DNA of 64,000 nucleotides from Pseudoduganella dura (GTDB lineage Bacteria; Pseudomonadota; Gammaproteobacteria; Burkholderiales; Burkholderiaceae_D): the NCBI RefSeq assembly GCF_009727155.1, contig NZ_WNWM01000002.1, positions 2,542,001 through 2,606,000 on the forward strand, in the 5' to 3' direction. Positions 53,877 to 62,578 of the stretch are shown here, piece after piece; the stretch's first letter is position 1; the number at the start of each line of letters is the position of its first letter. The position numbers were made by a program, and so were the translations under genes. The notes under the pieces are model-generated. The model made no database searches. It was not told the origin of the DNA and saw only the letters and a list, made by a program, of their open reading frames with translations.

Positions 53877-54341
53877 TTATCCCGGAGATTTGGCGGAAAC
53901 AGAAGCGCGCATCCATTCGGCCAGTTCGAACACCGCCATGCCCGCCACCATCGCCGGCACGAAGAGCCATGGCGCCGCGCCGCCGATCGACAGCGACGCC
54001 AGCGCGGGGCCGGGGCAATATCCGGCGATGCCCCAGCCCACGCCGAATGCCAGGCTGCCCACCACCAGCGGCCGGTCGATGCGGCGCGATCGCGGCAGCT
54101 GCATCGGCGCACCCGTGATCGCCGCCTTGCGGCGCGCGGCGATCCGGAACGCCGGCGCGGCGACGGCGATCGCGCCCAGCATCACGCACAGCAGCGAGGG
54201 GTCCCAGCTGCCGGCGAGATCGAGGAAGGCCGCGACCTTGGCCGGCTCGGTCATGCCGGAAAGGATCAGGCCGACCCCGAACAGCAGGCCGGCGGCCAGG
54301 GCGGCCAGCAAGGTCGCGACGAAAGAGGTGCGCGTGCCCAT
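53877..54341 (-). CDS. YeeE/YedE-family (DUF6691) membrane protein, second half-transporter
   Basis: 154 aa from the ATG at 54341. Four hydrophobic helices ([79 protein letters not shown]). The conserved pore motif GYCPGPAL holds the cysteine typical of YeeE/YedE thiosulfate or sulfur-compound transporters. It pairs with the gene one base upstream; the two together equal one full-length YeeE. Family knowledge: such pairs (PmpA/PmpB-like) take up or move sulfur species and are often found with MBL persulfide dioxygenases, absent here. Confidence 0.85.
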   Translation of the reverse strand: MGTRTSFVATLLAALAAGLLFGVGLILSGMTEPAKVAAFLDLAGSWDPSLLCVMLGAIAVAAPAFRIAARRKAAITGAPMQLPRSRRIDRPLVVGSLAFGVGWGIAGYCPGPALASLSIGGAAPWLFVPAMVAGMAVFELAEWMRASVSAKSPG

Positions 54342-54342
54342 G

Positions 54343-54771
54343 TCAGCCGCCGTGCCGCAGCAGGAACACGGTGGCGAAGCCGGCCGCCACGAACAGCGCG
54401 GTGGCTGCCAGCGAGCGTGGCGACGCGCGCGCGACTCCGCACACGCCGTGGCCGCTCGTGCAGCCGCTGCCATAGCGGGTGCCGATGCCCACCAGCAGGC
54501 CCGCCGCGACCAGCCACGCGCCACCGGCAACGGGTTGGGCCGGCGCCAGCGGCGCGAACAGGCGCCACAGCGGCGCGGCCGCCAGCAGGCCGCCAAGGAA
54601 GGCGATGCGCCAGGCGCGTTCGCCGCGCGCCGCGCGCAGCAGGCCGCCGAGGATGCCGCTGACACCGGCGATGCGGCCATCGAACAGCACCAGCAGCGCG
54701 GCGCCCAGGCCGATCAGCGTGCCGCCGGCCAGCGAGGATATCGGTGTGAAGTGTTGCCAGTCGATCGACAT
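54343..54771 (-). CDS. YeeE/YedE-family membrane protein, first half-transporter
   Basis: 142 aa from the ATG at 54771 ([20 protein letters not shown]). Helices include [20 protein letters not shown], the segment at [10 protein letters not shown] and [18 protein letters not shown]. The conserved motif [13 protein letters not shown] carries the two cysteines that relay thiosulfate in YeeE-type channels. It ends one base before the partner gene and is clearly translated with it. Probable role: uptake or export of thiosulfate or related sulfur species across the inner membrane. Confidence 0.87.
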   Translation of the reverse strand: MSIDWQHFTPISSLAGGTLIGLGAALLVLFDGRIAGVSGILGGLLRAARGERAWRIAFLGGLLAAAPLWRLFAPLAPAQPVAGGAWLVAAGLLVGIGTRYGSGCTSGHGVCGVARASPRSLAATALFVAAGFATVFLLRHGG

Positions 54772-55126
54772 CGCGGTCTCCTTTTCAAGGGTACCGGTCG
54801 ATTGTACGCGCGAAAAAAAAGGCAATGCCAGCGCATGCCCGTTCGGTCAAGAGTGATGGCAACGCCCGTTTTCGCAAGTTATATCGAAAGCGAAGATCGC
54901 CCGGCGGCACAGGCGTGATGTCATGCGAACGCGCCGGGTTCACCGGTCTTCGGATACTGCGATCCGTTCCGGCACAGCTCGACGATTACGAAGCACTGCC
55001 TTATTGGCTGCTGCTATCATCGCTTGACACATGGGGAGCCGGGTATGGTGCCCGCCGGTTATTGCAGGATTACTCGAACCACGCCGCTCGCGAACCAGCG
55101 GATTTCATGATGGAACCAGCATTTAT
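54772..55126. other. Intergenic region between divergent units
   Basis: 355 bases between the YeeE-like start (minus) and the lone membrane protein (plus). It must hold both promoters. An open frame at 54825-55130 (plus) lacks a ribosome-binding site and family resemblance, so I do not call it. No repeats noted. Confidence 0.5.
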
Positions 55127-56005
55127 ATGAACAGATTCTGGACGTTGAAACAATGGCTGTTGGAATTCCTGCTCGAGTGGATCATTCCCAAATTTTCGGT
55201 GGCGGCGGGCGTCTCGGCCGTCTCCGCGGTTTTTTTCAGCCTGGACCCATCCACGCCCGTATCGACGAAGGCAAATGAAAAATTCAACGCAATATTTTCA
55301 TTGATCTCTTATGACTGGTTCGTTCCCGTTACGGTGGCATTTGGAATATTATTGATTATCAGTATTTCCATCAGGGGCCATGCCAATGGCAGCAGGACGA
55401 AATTCCATGCCTTTTCATTGCACGCTGAAAAATTATCCAAGGCATTGAATTTTCTTTACGGTTGTACCCTGGTCCCGCTGGTCGTCATTTGTACCGCCTC
55501 GGTCATGCATCGCGGCGCGGGCAGTGAAAATATCGGCTCCATGGCGTTCCTTGCCCTTTCCTACGTACTCATCGGTGCCGGCGTACACCTGCTGGGAAAG
55601 ATGGATTCGCATCCCTGGGAAGGGCTGTCCTATGTGGTCTACGCCGATCATGCCATCGGCAACGATGCATTCGGTTTCGCCACGCTTGCCAGGCTGGAGC
55701 AGATGATGGCTTATCTCCCCTGGGCTGGCGATGTCGTGGTGGGAATTGAATCCCATGGCGGCTTTACGACGTTGTCGATCCCGTTGCACCTGAAGGCCGC
55801 CAGCTGGGATGATGAAGAGCTGGAGTGGCTGCGGCGGGCCACCTGGGCAGTCGAGATCGAATGGCAAAAGCTGGGCCTGCATTACGAAAGAACCATGTCC
55901 GTCGATATGGAACGCCGATTCAGGAGCGCGGTATATTCTGTCCAGGGTAAAAGTTCATCCGGCAAGGTTCATGAATACGTGATTCCCTGTTCGAATCGCA
56001 ATTGA
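55127..56005 (+). CDS. Unknown multi-span membrane protein
   Basis: 292 aa from the ATG at 55127; the frame is open for 32 codons upstream, but that part is Arg-rich and unlike a protein start. Four hydrophobic segments are visible (FSVAAGVSAVSAVFF, WFVPVTVAFGILLIISISIR, LYGCTLVPLVVICTASVM, MAFLALSYVLIGAGVHLLG), followed by a soluble C-terminal half (YADHAIGNDAFGFATLARLE, AGDVVVGIESHGGFTTLSIP, RRATWAVEIEWQKLGLHYER). No family recognised. GC is lower than the neighbours and codon use less biased, suggesting acquisition. It is the only plus-strand gene between 3.7 and 61.7 kb and is followed by a two-way terminator shared with rplY. Confidence 0.75.
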   Translation: MNRFWTLKQWLLEFLLEWIIPKFSVAAGVSAVSAVFFSLDPSTPVSTKANEKFNAIFSLISYDWFVPVTVAFGILLIISISIRGHANGSRTKFHAFSLHAEKLSKALNFLYGCTLVPLVVICTASVMHRGAGSENIGSMAFLALSYVLIGAGVHLLGKMDSHPWEGLSYVVYADHAIGNDAFGFATLARLEQMMAYLPWAGDVVVGIESHGGFTTLSIPLHLKAASWDDEELEWLRRATWAVEIEWQKLGLHYERTMSVDMERRFRSAVYSVQGKSSSGKVHEYVIPCSNRN

Positions 56006-56111
56006 ACTTCCCGACGCAGCGATGGGCGCCACCGATCGCATGTCAAGCCTGCTCCACCAGGCACGTTATCCGCCGGAGCATTGCTTCCGTGCCCGCGGAT
56101 TCTATTCAAGC

Positions 56112-56139
56112 AAAAAAAAACCCGCCGGAGCGGGTTTTT
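56112..56139. terminator. Bidirectional Rho-independent terminator (rplY / membrane protein)
   Basis: Stem AAAAACCCGC / GCGGGTTTTT with CGGA loop (56116-56139), flanked by an A-run on one side and a T-run on the other. It sits about 20 bases past the rplY stop (minus) and about 110 bases past the plus-strand membrane protein gene, and can end both. Confidence 0.9.
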
Positions 56140-56158
56140 CTTGCAGCGCAAACGAAGA

Positions 56159-56758
56159 TTATTTCTTTTCTTCGGTAGCAGCGGCTTCGGCGGCAACCTG
56201 GCCAGCCGGGATCGAGGCGGTAGCGATCGTCAGATCGGAACCGTGGGTGATCAGCGTCACGCCTTCCGGCAGCGTCAGGTTCGATGCGTGCAGCGACGTG
56301 CCGACGTCCATGTTCGTCAGGTCGACGGTGATGAACTCAGGCAGCTGGCCTGGCAGGCACGAAACTTCGATTTCGTTGGTCACGTGGCTGATCGTCGCGC
56401 CGTGCAGTTTCACTGCAGGGGAGACTTCGGCGTTTTCGAAGTGCAGGGCCACTTTGACGTGCACTGGCTGGTTGGCGTCGACGCGCTGGAAGTCAGCGTG
56501 CAGCACCAGTTGCTTGTATGCGTGCATCTGGAAGTCGCGCAGCAGTACTTTCTGTACCTTGCCGTCGATTTCCAGGTCCAGCACGGCGCCGTGGAACGCT
56601 TCTTTTTTCAGCGCGTGGTACAGCGCGTTGTGGTCCAGGGCGATCGTCACAGGGGCTTCGGCGCCGCCGTAGATGATGCCAGGGGTCTGGCCGGAAATAC
56701 GCAGGCGGCGGCTCGCACCCGTGCCCTGCAGTTCGCGTTTGAATGCAACAACTTTCAT
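56159..56758 (-). CDS. rplY: 50S ribosomal protein L25/general stress protein Ctc
   Basis: 199 aa from the ATG at 56758 ([20 protein letters not shown]). N-terminal 5S-rRNA-binding L25 domain ([40 protein letters not shown]) plus the C-terminal TL5/CTC domain ([60 protein letters not shown]). The long two-domain form is usual in betaproteobacteria. It ends in a short acidic/Lys tail. It follows prs, with a hairpin between them. Confidence 0.97.
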   Translation of the reverse strand: MKVVAFKRELQGTGASRRLRISGQTPGIIYGGAEAPVTIALDHNALYHALKKEAFHGAVLDLEIDGKVQKVLLRDFQMHAYKQLVLHADFQRVDANQPVHVKVALHFENAEVSPAVKLHGATISHVTNEIEVSCLPGQLPEFITVDLTNMDVGTSLHASNLTLPEGVTLITHGSDLTIATASIPAGQVAAEAAATEEKK

Positions 56759-56888
56759 TTGATACTCCAAAAAGAGCCGGGGTATGCCCCCGTGGGTTTT
56801 GACACCCTTGATTAGAAGCCTCCCGCGACCAGGAGACTCCGGAAATCGGCGCGATCGCATGCATGCGGCCGTGCCGGATAAAACACAC

Positions 56889-56918
56889 GGCGCGGCCGGT
56901 CTTTCGACCGGTCGCGCC
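56889..56918 (-). terminator. Hairpin after prs
   Basis: 13-bp near-perfect stem (GGCGCGGCCGGTC / GACCGGTCGCGCC, one wobble) with a 4-base loop, followed on the minus strand by GTGTGTTTTAT. It lies about 30 bases past the prs stop and ahead of rplY. The T-run is weak, so it may only partly stop transcription into rplY. Confidence 0.7.
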
Positions 56919-56946
56919 GCAGTAATTCAGTGCTTCGCCGAAAAAA

Positions 56947-57897
56947 TCAGTCGACGAACAGGGAGATCACGGAATCGCCCTTGATGATGCGCTTGAACGT
57001 CTCTGCCAGCAGCGGTGCGCAGGTCAGTTGACGGATCTTGCCGCAGGCCTTGCCGGCGTCGGACAGCGGGATCGTGTCCGTCACCACCAGTTCGTCCAGC
57101 GACGAATTGGTGATGCGCTCGATCGCCGGGCCGGACAGCACCGGGTGCGTGCAATAGGCAACCACTTTCTTGGCGCCGCGTTCCTTCAGCACTTCGGCGG
57201 CTTTCACCAGCGTGCCGGCGGTATCGACCATGTCGTCCATGATCACGCAGTTGCGGCCTTCCACGTCGCCGATGATGTTCATCACTTCGGAAACGTTGGC
57301 TTTCGGACGGCGCTTGTCGATGATCGCCAGGTCGCAGCCGAGGCGCTTGGCCAGCGCGCGGGCGCGCACCACGCCGCCCACGTCCGGCGACACCACCAGC
57401 AGGTCCTGGTAGTCGCGCTTCTGCAGGTCGCCCAGCAGGATCGGCGAAGCGTAGATGTTATCGACGGGAATATCGAAGAAGCCCTGGATCTGGTCGGCGT
57501 GCAGGTCCATGATCAGGACGCGCTCGACACCGGCTTCTTCCAGCATGTTGGCGACGACCTTGGCCGAGATGGCGACCCGGGCCGAACGCGGACGACGGTC
57601 CTGGCGGGCATAGCCGAAATACGGGATGGCGGCCGTGATGCGGCCAGCGGATGCGCGTTTCAGCGCGTCGACCATCAGGATGAGCTCCATCAGGCTGTCG
57701 TTGGTCGGTGCGCAGGTCGATTGCAGCACGAAGACGTCCTTGCCGCGAACGTTCTCGTTGATTTCGACCATTACTTCGCCGTCCGAGAATTTCGAAACGA
57801 CCGCTTTGCCGAGGGGGATGCCGAGATTTTTCGCGACCCCTTCTGCCAACGCAGGATTAGCGTTGCCGGTAAAAACCATCAGGTTTTCATAAGCCAT
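56947..57897 (-). CDS. prs: Ribose-phosphate pyrophosphokinase (PRPP synthase)
   Basis: 316 aa from the ATG at 57897 ([20 protein letters not shown]). Class I PRPP synthase motifs: [40 protein letters not shown] (flexible loop), [17 protein letters not shown] and the PRPP-binding loop [15 protein letters not shown]. It makes PRPP from ribose-5-phosphate and ATP for purines, pyrimidines, His, Trp and NAD. Standard length. It follows tRNA-Gln, with a terminator between. Confidence 0.98.
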   Translation of the reverse strand: MAYENLMVFTGNANPALAEGVAKNLGIPLGKAVVSKFSDGEVMVEINENVRGKDVFVLQSTCAPTNDSLMELILMVDALKRASAGRITAAIPYFGYARQDRRPRSARVAISAKVVANMLEEAGVERVLIMDLHADQIQGFFDIPVDNIYASPILLGDLQKRDYQDLLVVSPDVGGVVRARALAKRLGCDLAIIDKRRPKANVSEVMNIIGDVEGRNCVIMDDMVDTAGTLVKAAEVLKERGAKKVVAYCTHPVLSGPAIERITNSSLDELVVTDTIPLSDAGKACGKIRQLTCAPLLAETFKRIIKGDSVISLFVD

Positions 57898-57972
57898 GGG
57901 AGTCCCAGGAAGGTAAGCTTTTGAACTGAATACCACCGGATCGAGTCCAGTGTGTGAATAAAAACGCGGAAT

Positions 57973-58006
57973 AAAAAAGCCCCGGCTCAGCAGGGGCATT
58001 TTTGTT
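57973..58006 (-). terminator. Terminator after tRNA-Gln
   Basis: Stem GCCCC / GGGGC (57979-57997), flanked on the plus strand by an A-run at 57973-57978 and T-rich bases from 57999. On the minus strand this is a hairpin followed by six T residues, placed about 60 bases after the tRNA 3' end. prs then needs a promoter in 57898-57972. Confidence 0.8.
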
Positions 58007-58058
58007 TTTTTCTAGGCTGTCTGGCTGTGAATCCCGATCGACAGACCTGAAGAATTGG

Positions 58059-58135
58059 TGGCAGGGGAACAAGGATTCGAACCTTGGTATGCCGGAATCA
58101 AAATCCGGTGCCTTAACCAGCTTGGCGATTCCCCT
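58059..58135 (-). tRNA. tRNA-Gln (anticodon UUG)
   Basis: 77 bases including an encoded CCA. Acceptor arms AGGGGAA / TTCCCCT pair fully; the D-arm region is GCCAAGCTGGTTAAGGC; the anticodon stem CCGGA/TCCGG holds a 7-base loop TTTTGAT with anticodon TTG (58099-58101 on the plus strand, read CAA); the T-arm is AAGGTTCGAATCCTT. The position between ispE and prs is the one I remember for betaproteobacteria. No duplicated 3' end was seen nearby, so no sign of an integration site. Confidence 0.95.
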
Positions 58136-58205
58136 ACGCTTGACTGACTGTGCTTCATCAGATGGCGAGCATTATACTAGCAAAACGACGAAACACCAAA
58201 TCTTT

Positions 58206-59117
58206 TTACGCTTCGCAACTTTCAGACTGGAACATCTCCATCGGATGCCTGCGCAGCGCCTTTGCTTTCCACCCCTTCCAGGTGGAGGGTGCCGTTGCCC
58301 CGAAGGCATCCAACACCGCATCGGCCTGTTCTTCGCCGTGAAACGCGCAGAACACGCATGCACCAGAGCCAGTCATCCTGGCATCGCCGTGAACCCCCAG
58401 CCATTCGACCGCCTGTGCCACCGGCGGGAACAAGCGGGAGGCCACTTGTTGCAAATCGTTTTTCCCGAACTGCCGCAGCCCGATATTCTGGTCAGCGAAG
58501 TGCCTGGAAAAGTCCGAGATTATGACGGCGGCTGTGTTCCTTGTCAAATGTTCCGACGTAAAAATGTCGCCTGTCGGCACCTGCACGCCGGGTTCGATGA
58601 CGACATACCAGCAGTCCGGCCCGTCAACGGGCCGCAGCGCCTCGCCCACGCCCTCTGCGAACGCCGTTTCGCCGAACAGGAAGAAGGGAATGTCGGCCCC
58701 CAGCGGCAGGCCCAGGTCCATCAATTCCTGCTTCGACAGGCCGCCATGCCACAGCCGGTTCAGCGCCAGCAGCGTGGTGGCCGCGTCGGAGGAGCCGCCG
58801 CCCAGGCCGCCGCCCATCGGCAAGACCTTGTGCAGCGCGATGTCCACGCCCGGCGGCGGCGTGCCCGTGCGGCGCGCCACTTCCGCCTGCAGCAGGCGCG
58901 CGGCGCGAACGACCAGGTCGCTGTCTTCCGGCACGCCCGGCACGTCGGTCACGCGGCGGATCCGTTCGTCGCCGCGCAGCGTGAAGTCGAGCGTGTCGCA
59001 GCGGTCGATCAGCTGGAACACCGATTGCAGCAGGTGGTAGCCGTCCGGGCGCCGGCCCGTGACGTGCAGGAACAGGTTCAGCTTGGCCGGCGCAGGGCAG
59101 CTCATCAGGCTCCGCAT
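58206..59117 (-). CDS. ispE: 4-Diphosphocytidyl-2-C-methyl-D-erythritol kinase
   Basis: 303 aa from the ATG at 59117; an in-frame ATG at 59105 ([15 protein letters not shown]) is an alternative. GHMP-kinase motifs: [19 protein letters not shown], the ATP-binding [17 protein letters not shown] and C-terminal [14 protein letters not shown]. It phosphorylates CDP-methylerythritol in the MEP isoprenoid pathway. Its start lies two bases from the lolB stop, so it is the third gene of the TPR-lolB-ispE operon. Confidence 0.96.
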   Translation of the reverse strand: MRSLMSCPAPAKLNLFLHVTGRRPDGYHLLQSVFQLIDRCDTLDFTLRGDERIRRVTDVPGVPEDSDLVVRAARLLQAEVARRTGTPPPGVDIALHKVLPMGGGLGGGSSDAATTLLALNRLWHGGLSKQELMDLGLPLGADIPFFLFGETAFAEGVGEALRPVDGPDCWYVVIEPGVQVPTGDIFTSEHLTRNTAAVIISDFSRHFADQNIGLRQFGKNDLQQVASRLFPPVAQAVEWLGVHGDARMTGSGACVFCAFHGEEQADAVLDAFGATAPSTWKGWKAKALRRHPMEMFQSESCEA

Positions 59118-59119
59118 GG

Positions 59120-59779
59120 TCAGCTGCCCGCGTCGATGACGATGCGGATCTCGATGCGCTCGATATCGCCGTCCGCGCCGCCCGCGCCACGGCGCGCATC
59201 GATGCGCAGCGGCTTCGGTGTCGCGCCGCCCTGCTGCCACGACACGAAATCGAGCTGCCATCCGTCGCGCGTGGTCACCTTCGGCTGCGCCGGGCTGGCG
59301 GCAAAGCGCTTGCCGTCCGCCGCCACCGCGTAACCCTGCAGCCAGTCGCGCAGGCCGGATACCGGCAGCGGCCAGCCCAGCGCCTGCATCGACAGCGCAT
59401 CCACGTCCGGCGCGCTGCGCGGCGGGTTGCTGCCTTCCTTGAACACCGCTTCGCCGGGGGTGACGGCGATCGTGGCGATCGTCTGGCCGAGCGGCGAGGA
59501 CAGCGTCACATCGGTGCGCGCGCCGTGCTGGCGCCAGGCGAACTTGCCGGAGATCGACTCCTGCTTGCCATCGCGGACATAATTGACGGAGAGGCGGCCA
59601 TCGAGGTCGATCGTGTCGGCGTAGGGCGCGACGACGGCGTTCGACACGGGGGTGGAAGGCGCGGTGGCGCAGCCGGCCAGCGCAGCGAAGGTGGCGGCCA
59701 TGGCGGCCAGCGAGGCGGTGTGGATCAGGCGTGTGACCGGCATCAGGCTTGGGATCGGCATCAGGCTTCTTATCGTCAT
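59120..59779 (-). CDS. lolB: Outer-membrane lipoprotein receptor LolB
   Basis: 219 aa. Lipoprotein signal with lipobox LAGC near residue 37 ([15 protein letters not shown]); the N-terminal region is longer than usual ([14 protein letters not shown]), and internal ATGs could be the true start. The mature sequence has the LolB pattern: [57 protein letters not shown] and [11 protein letters not shown]. It accepts lipoproteins from LolA and inserts them in the outer membrane. It is distinct from the LolA-like gene of the biosynthetic cluster. Confidence 0.93.
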   Translation of the reverse strand: MTIRSLMPIPSLMPVTRLIHTASLAAMAATFAALAGCATAPSTPVSNAVVAPYADTIDLDGRLSVNYVRDGKQESISGKFAWRQHGARTDVTLSSPLGQTIATIAVTPGEAVFKEGSNPPRSAPDVDALSMQALGWPLPVSGLRDWLQGYAVAADGKRFAASPAQPKVTTRDGWQLDFVSWQQGGATPKPLRIDARRGAGGADGDIERIEIRIVIDAGS

Positions 59780-59786
59780 GCGAACT

Positions 59787-61589
59787 CTATAAACTGGTAT
59801 TCAGGCGCGCCAGCGTATCACGCAGCGCGTCGTTCTTCGGGTCCTTGGCGCTGGCTTCGCGCCACAGCTTGCGCGCATCGTCCTGCCTGCCCTGCCGCCA
59901 CAGCACCTCGCCCAGGTGCACGGCGATCTCGGCATCGTTGCGCAGCGCGTAGGCCTTGCGCAGCGTGGCTTCCGCTTCGGCCAGATTGCCCTGGCGGAAC
60001 TGTACCCAGCCCATCGAATCCATGATGTACGGATCGTTCGGCGCCATCCGCAGGGCCTTGTCGATCAGCGCATGCGCTTCGTCGAGCCGCACGCCCCGTT
60101 CGGCCAGCGCGTAGCCGAGCGCGTTGTAGGCATGATGATTGTCCGGCACCGCCGCCATCACCTTGCGCAATGCCGCTTCCATTTCCGCCGGCTTGTCCTG
60201 CTTTTCGGCGGCCAGCGCGAAGTCGTACAGCAGGTCCGGGCTGTCCGGGAAGCGCTGCACGGCATCGGCCAGCAACGTGTAGGCTTCGGCGCCGCGGCCG
60301 GCGTCGCGCAGTAGCTGGCCTTCGGTCTGCACCACCTCGGCCTGCTCGGCGGGATCGACGGCGGCGATCTCGTGCAGCATCGTGCGGGCCCGTTCCAGGT
60401 TGCCCTTCTTCGCCGTCAGGTGCGCGCTTTTCAGGCGCGATGTCATGTACAGGCGCGGTTCGGCGCTGCTGACCTGGTCCAGCCAGGCCAGCGCCCCGTC
60501 GAGATCGCCACGCTCCTCGGCGATCTGCGCCAGCAGCGCGAAGCCCTTCGACGGATCGCGCTCGGGATCGTCGCTTTCGCCCAGCACGGCCACGAAGCGG
60601 CGCAGGTAGCCTTCTGCACCCGGCGGATCGCCGGCCTGCAGCGACATGATGCCCAGCGCGTACAGCGTGCCCGGATTATCGGGCTCATCCTTGAGCATCT
60701 GCTCGAACTGGGCGCGCGCGCCGTCGTATTTCTTCTGTTCGACCAGCAGGCGCGCATAGGCGGAACGCACCTCGCGCGCGCCCGGATTCTTCTTCAGGAA
60801 GCCGGCGAACAACTGGCTCGCGGCATCGGCGTCGCCCATCACCTGGGCCAGCGTCAGCACGGCCAGTTCGGAATCGCCTTTCAGTTCCAGCGCGCGCCTC
60901 GCCTCCTGCAAGGCGCGATCGCGGTTTTCGGCCGCATACGCCGCCTGGGCCAGCACCAGGTGGCTCTCCATCATCCCGGCATGCGGCGCGAGCACCCGTT
61001 CCATCAGCGCGAACGCGGCGGCCTTGTCCTTCGCCCGCAGCAGGTATTGCTGCATCTGGAACATGATCAGGCCGCGCGCCTCGGCCGGGGCCCCGTTCAG
61101 GCGCTGCGCGAACACCTGCTCCGACTCGGCGAGGTCGTCGCCCAGCACGGAAAAGCCCAGGAAATACTGCACCGCCTCGTCGGAATCGGGGGCCAGTTCG
61201 CGCCACAGGCGGATCGCCGCCAGCGCCTCGTTGCCCTGCTTCGCCGCCAGCGCCATTTCGGCCGAGCGGCGCGCCAGCCGCGGATCGCGGGTCTGCTGCG
61301 CCAGCACCATCATCGACACATAGGCGCTTTGCCACTGCCCCCGCTTGAAATCGAGTTCGGCCTTCGTCAGCTTGTAGAACAGGTCGCTGGTCAGCTCGAC
61401 GGCGGGCAGTTTTTCCTCGTGCTGCAGGGTGGCGGCGATGGCATCGCCGCCGGACTCGCCGGGCGCCGCCTCCGCCACGGCCGGCGGCACCGGCGGGACG
61501 GCGGCATCGCCGTCAACCTGTTTTTGCGGCGCAACAGCGCACGCGGACAACAGCGCCGAGAGGGTTACAATGGCGAGTGCGTATTTCAA
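59787..61589 (-). CDS. Tetratricopeptide-repeat lipoprotein
   Basis: About 600 aa from a TTG at 61589 that gives a clean lipoprotein signal (KYALAIVTLSALLSAC); the frame continues to another TTG at 61631, less likely. After the lipobox LSAC come TPR-like helical repeats through most of the length, clearest at FEQMLKDEPDNPGTLYALGI, DAVQRFPDSPDLLYDFALA, NHHAYNALGYALAERG, LRMAPNDPYIMDSMGWVQFR and NDAEIAVHLGEVLWRQG. It sits 7 bases before lolB and heads the operon, the usual betaproteobacterial arrangement. Probable role: an outer-membrane-linked scaffold; no specific function known to me. Confidence 0.88.
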   Translation of the reverse strand: MKYALAIVTLSALLSACAVAPQKQVDGDAAVPPVPPAVAEAAPGESGGDAIAATLQHEEKLPAVELTSDLFYKLTKAELDFKRGQWQSAYVSMMVLAQQTRDPRLARRSAEMALAAKQGNEALAAIRLWRELAPDSDEAVQYFLGFSVLGDDLAESEQVFAQRLNGAPAEARGLIMFQMQQYLLRAKDKAAAFALMERVLAPHAGMMESHLVLAQAAYAAENRDRALQEARRALELKGDSELAVLTLAQVMGDADAASQLFAGFLKKNPGAREVRSAYARLLVEQKKYDGARAQFEQMLKDEPDNPGTLYALGIMSLQAGDPPGAEGYLRRFVAVLGESDDPERDPSKGFALLAQIAEERGDLDGALAWLDQVSSAEPRLYMTSRLKSAHLTAKKGNLERARTMLHEIAAVDPAEQAEVVQTEGQLLRDAGRGAEAYTLLADAVQRFPDSPDLLYDFALAAEKQDKPAEMEAALRKVMAAVPDNHHAYNALGYALAERGVRLDEAHALIDKALRMAPNDPYIMDSMGWVQFRQGNLAEAEATLRKAYALRNDAEIAVHLGEVLWRQGRQDDARKLWREASAKDPKNDALRDTLARLNTSL

Positions 61590-61704
61590 GGCTTGAATCC
61601 AGGTCGGGTCAAACCCTGATTCTACGCCCAACCCATCGCCTGCGCGGCTTTGCAGGTGTAACGAAGTCTAGTCGGACGGCGCGCCGTCCCCCCATCCGCC
61701 CCCT
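61590..61704. promoter_or_regulatory. Divergent promoter region, TPR-lolB-ispE / mutM
   Basis: 115 bases between divergent genes. It must hold both promoters. The TTG at 61631 lies inside it, so the 5' limit of the TPR gene is uncertain. No box could be assigned safely. Confidence 0.4.
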
Positions 61705-62538
61705 ATGCCAGAATTACCGGAAGTCGAAGTCACCCGGCGCGGCGTCGCGCCCCACATCGAAGGCCGCGCCGTGCGCGAAGTGGTGCTGCGCCGCACGGGC
61801 CTGCGCTGGCCCTTCCCCGCCGCCCTGCATGAAATCCTGCTGGACCGCACGGTGCTCGCCACCGGCCGGCGCGGCAAGTACCTGCTGGTGGAATTCGAGC
61901 ACGGCACGCTGATCATCCACCTGGGCATGAGCGGCCACCTGCGCGTGCTGCCACCCGGCGTGCCGGTGCAGAAGCACGACCACATCGACCTGGTCGTCGA
62001 CGGCCCGGACGGCCCGCAAATCCTGCGCATGACCGACCCGCGCCGCTTCGGCGCCGTGCTGTGGCACCCGAAGGAAGAAGGCGAGCTGGACACGCACCTG
62101 CTGCTGCGCGGGCTGGGCGTGGAGCCGCTCGGGCCGGCGTTCACCGGCGAACTGCTGTACCGCAAGACGCGCGGGCGCAGCGTGGCGGTCAAATCCGCGC
62201 TGCTGGCCGGCGACATCGTGGTCGGCGTCGGCAACATCTACTGTTCCGAAAGCCTGTTCCGCGCCGGGATCAACCCGAAGACGCCGGCCGGCCGCATCGG
62301 CCTGGCCCGCTACGAAAAGCTGGCGCAGGCGATCCGCGACGTACTGGCCGAGGCGATCGTGCAGGGCGGCAGCACGCTGCGCGACTTCATTGCCGTCAAC
62401 GGCCAGTCGGGCTATTTCCAGAACACGTATTTTGTCTACGACCGCGCCGGGCTGCCGTGCCGCGTGTGCGGGGCGCCGATCCGGCAGGTCAAGCAGGGGC
62501 AGCGCTCGACGTTCTACTGTCTCGTTTGCCAAAAATGA
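61705..62538 (+). CDS. mutM: Formamidopyrimidine-DNA glycosylase
   Basis: 277 aa. The N-terminus [17 protein letters not shown] holds the catalytic Pro2 and Glu3; the conserved Lys is in [10 protein letters not shown]; the H2TH region includes [18 protein letters not shown]; and the C-terminal zinc finger is [10 protein letters not shown] through TFYCLVCQK (four Cys). It removes 8-oxoguanine and other oxidised purines and nicks the DNA. The translated start is secure because the mature enzyme begins at Pro2. Confidence 0.98.
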   Translation: MPELPEVEVTRRGVAPHIEGRAVREVVLRRTGLRWPFPAALHEILLDRTVLATGRRGKYLLVEFEHGTLIIHLGMSGHLRVLPPGVPVQKHDHIDLVVDGPDGPQILRMTDPRRFGAVLWHPKEEGELDTHLLLRGLGVEPLGPAFTGELLYRKTRGRSVAVKSALLAGDIVVGVGNIYCSESLFRAGINPKTPAGRIGLARYEKLAQAIRDVLAEAIVQGGSTLRDFIAVNGQSGYFQNTYFVYDRAGLPCRVCGAPIRQVKQGQRSTFYCLVCQK

Positions 62539-62578
62539 TTGTCAGAAATGAGCCAGCAATGAGGGATGGACGACAGCC

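Noticed and set aside
54825..55130. 101-codon open frame upstream of the lone membrane protein
   Set aside because: No start signal and no family resemblance; overlaps the better-supported gene start.
58059..58135. tRNA-Gln as an attachment site for an island
   Set aside because: No repeat of the tRNA 3' end and no integrase found; the flanking genes are housekeeping and in the usual order.
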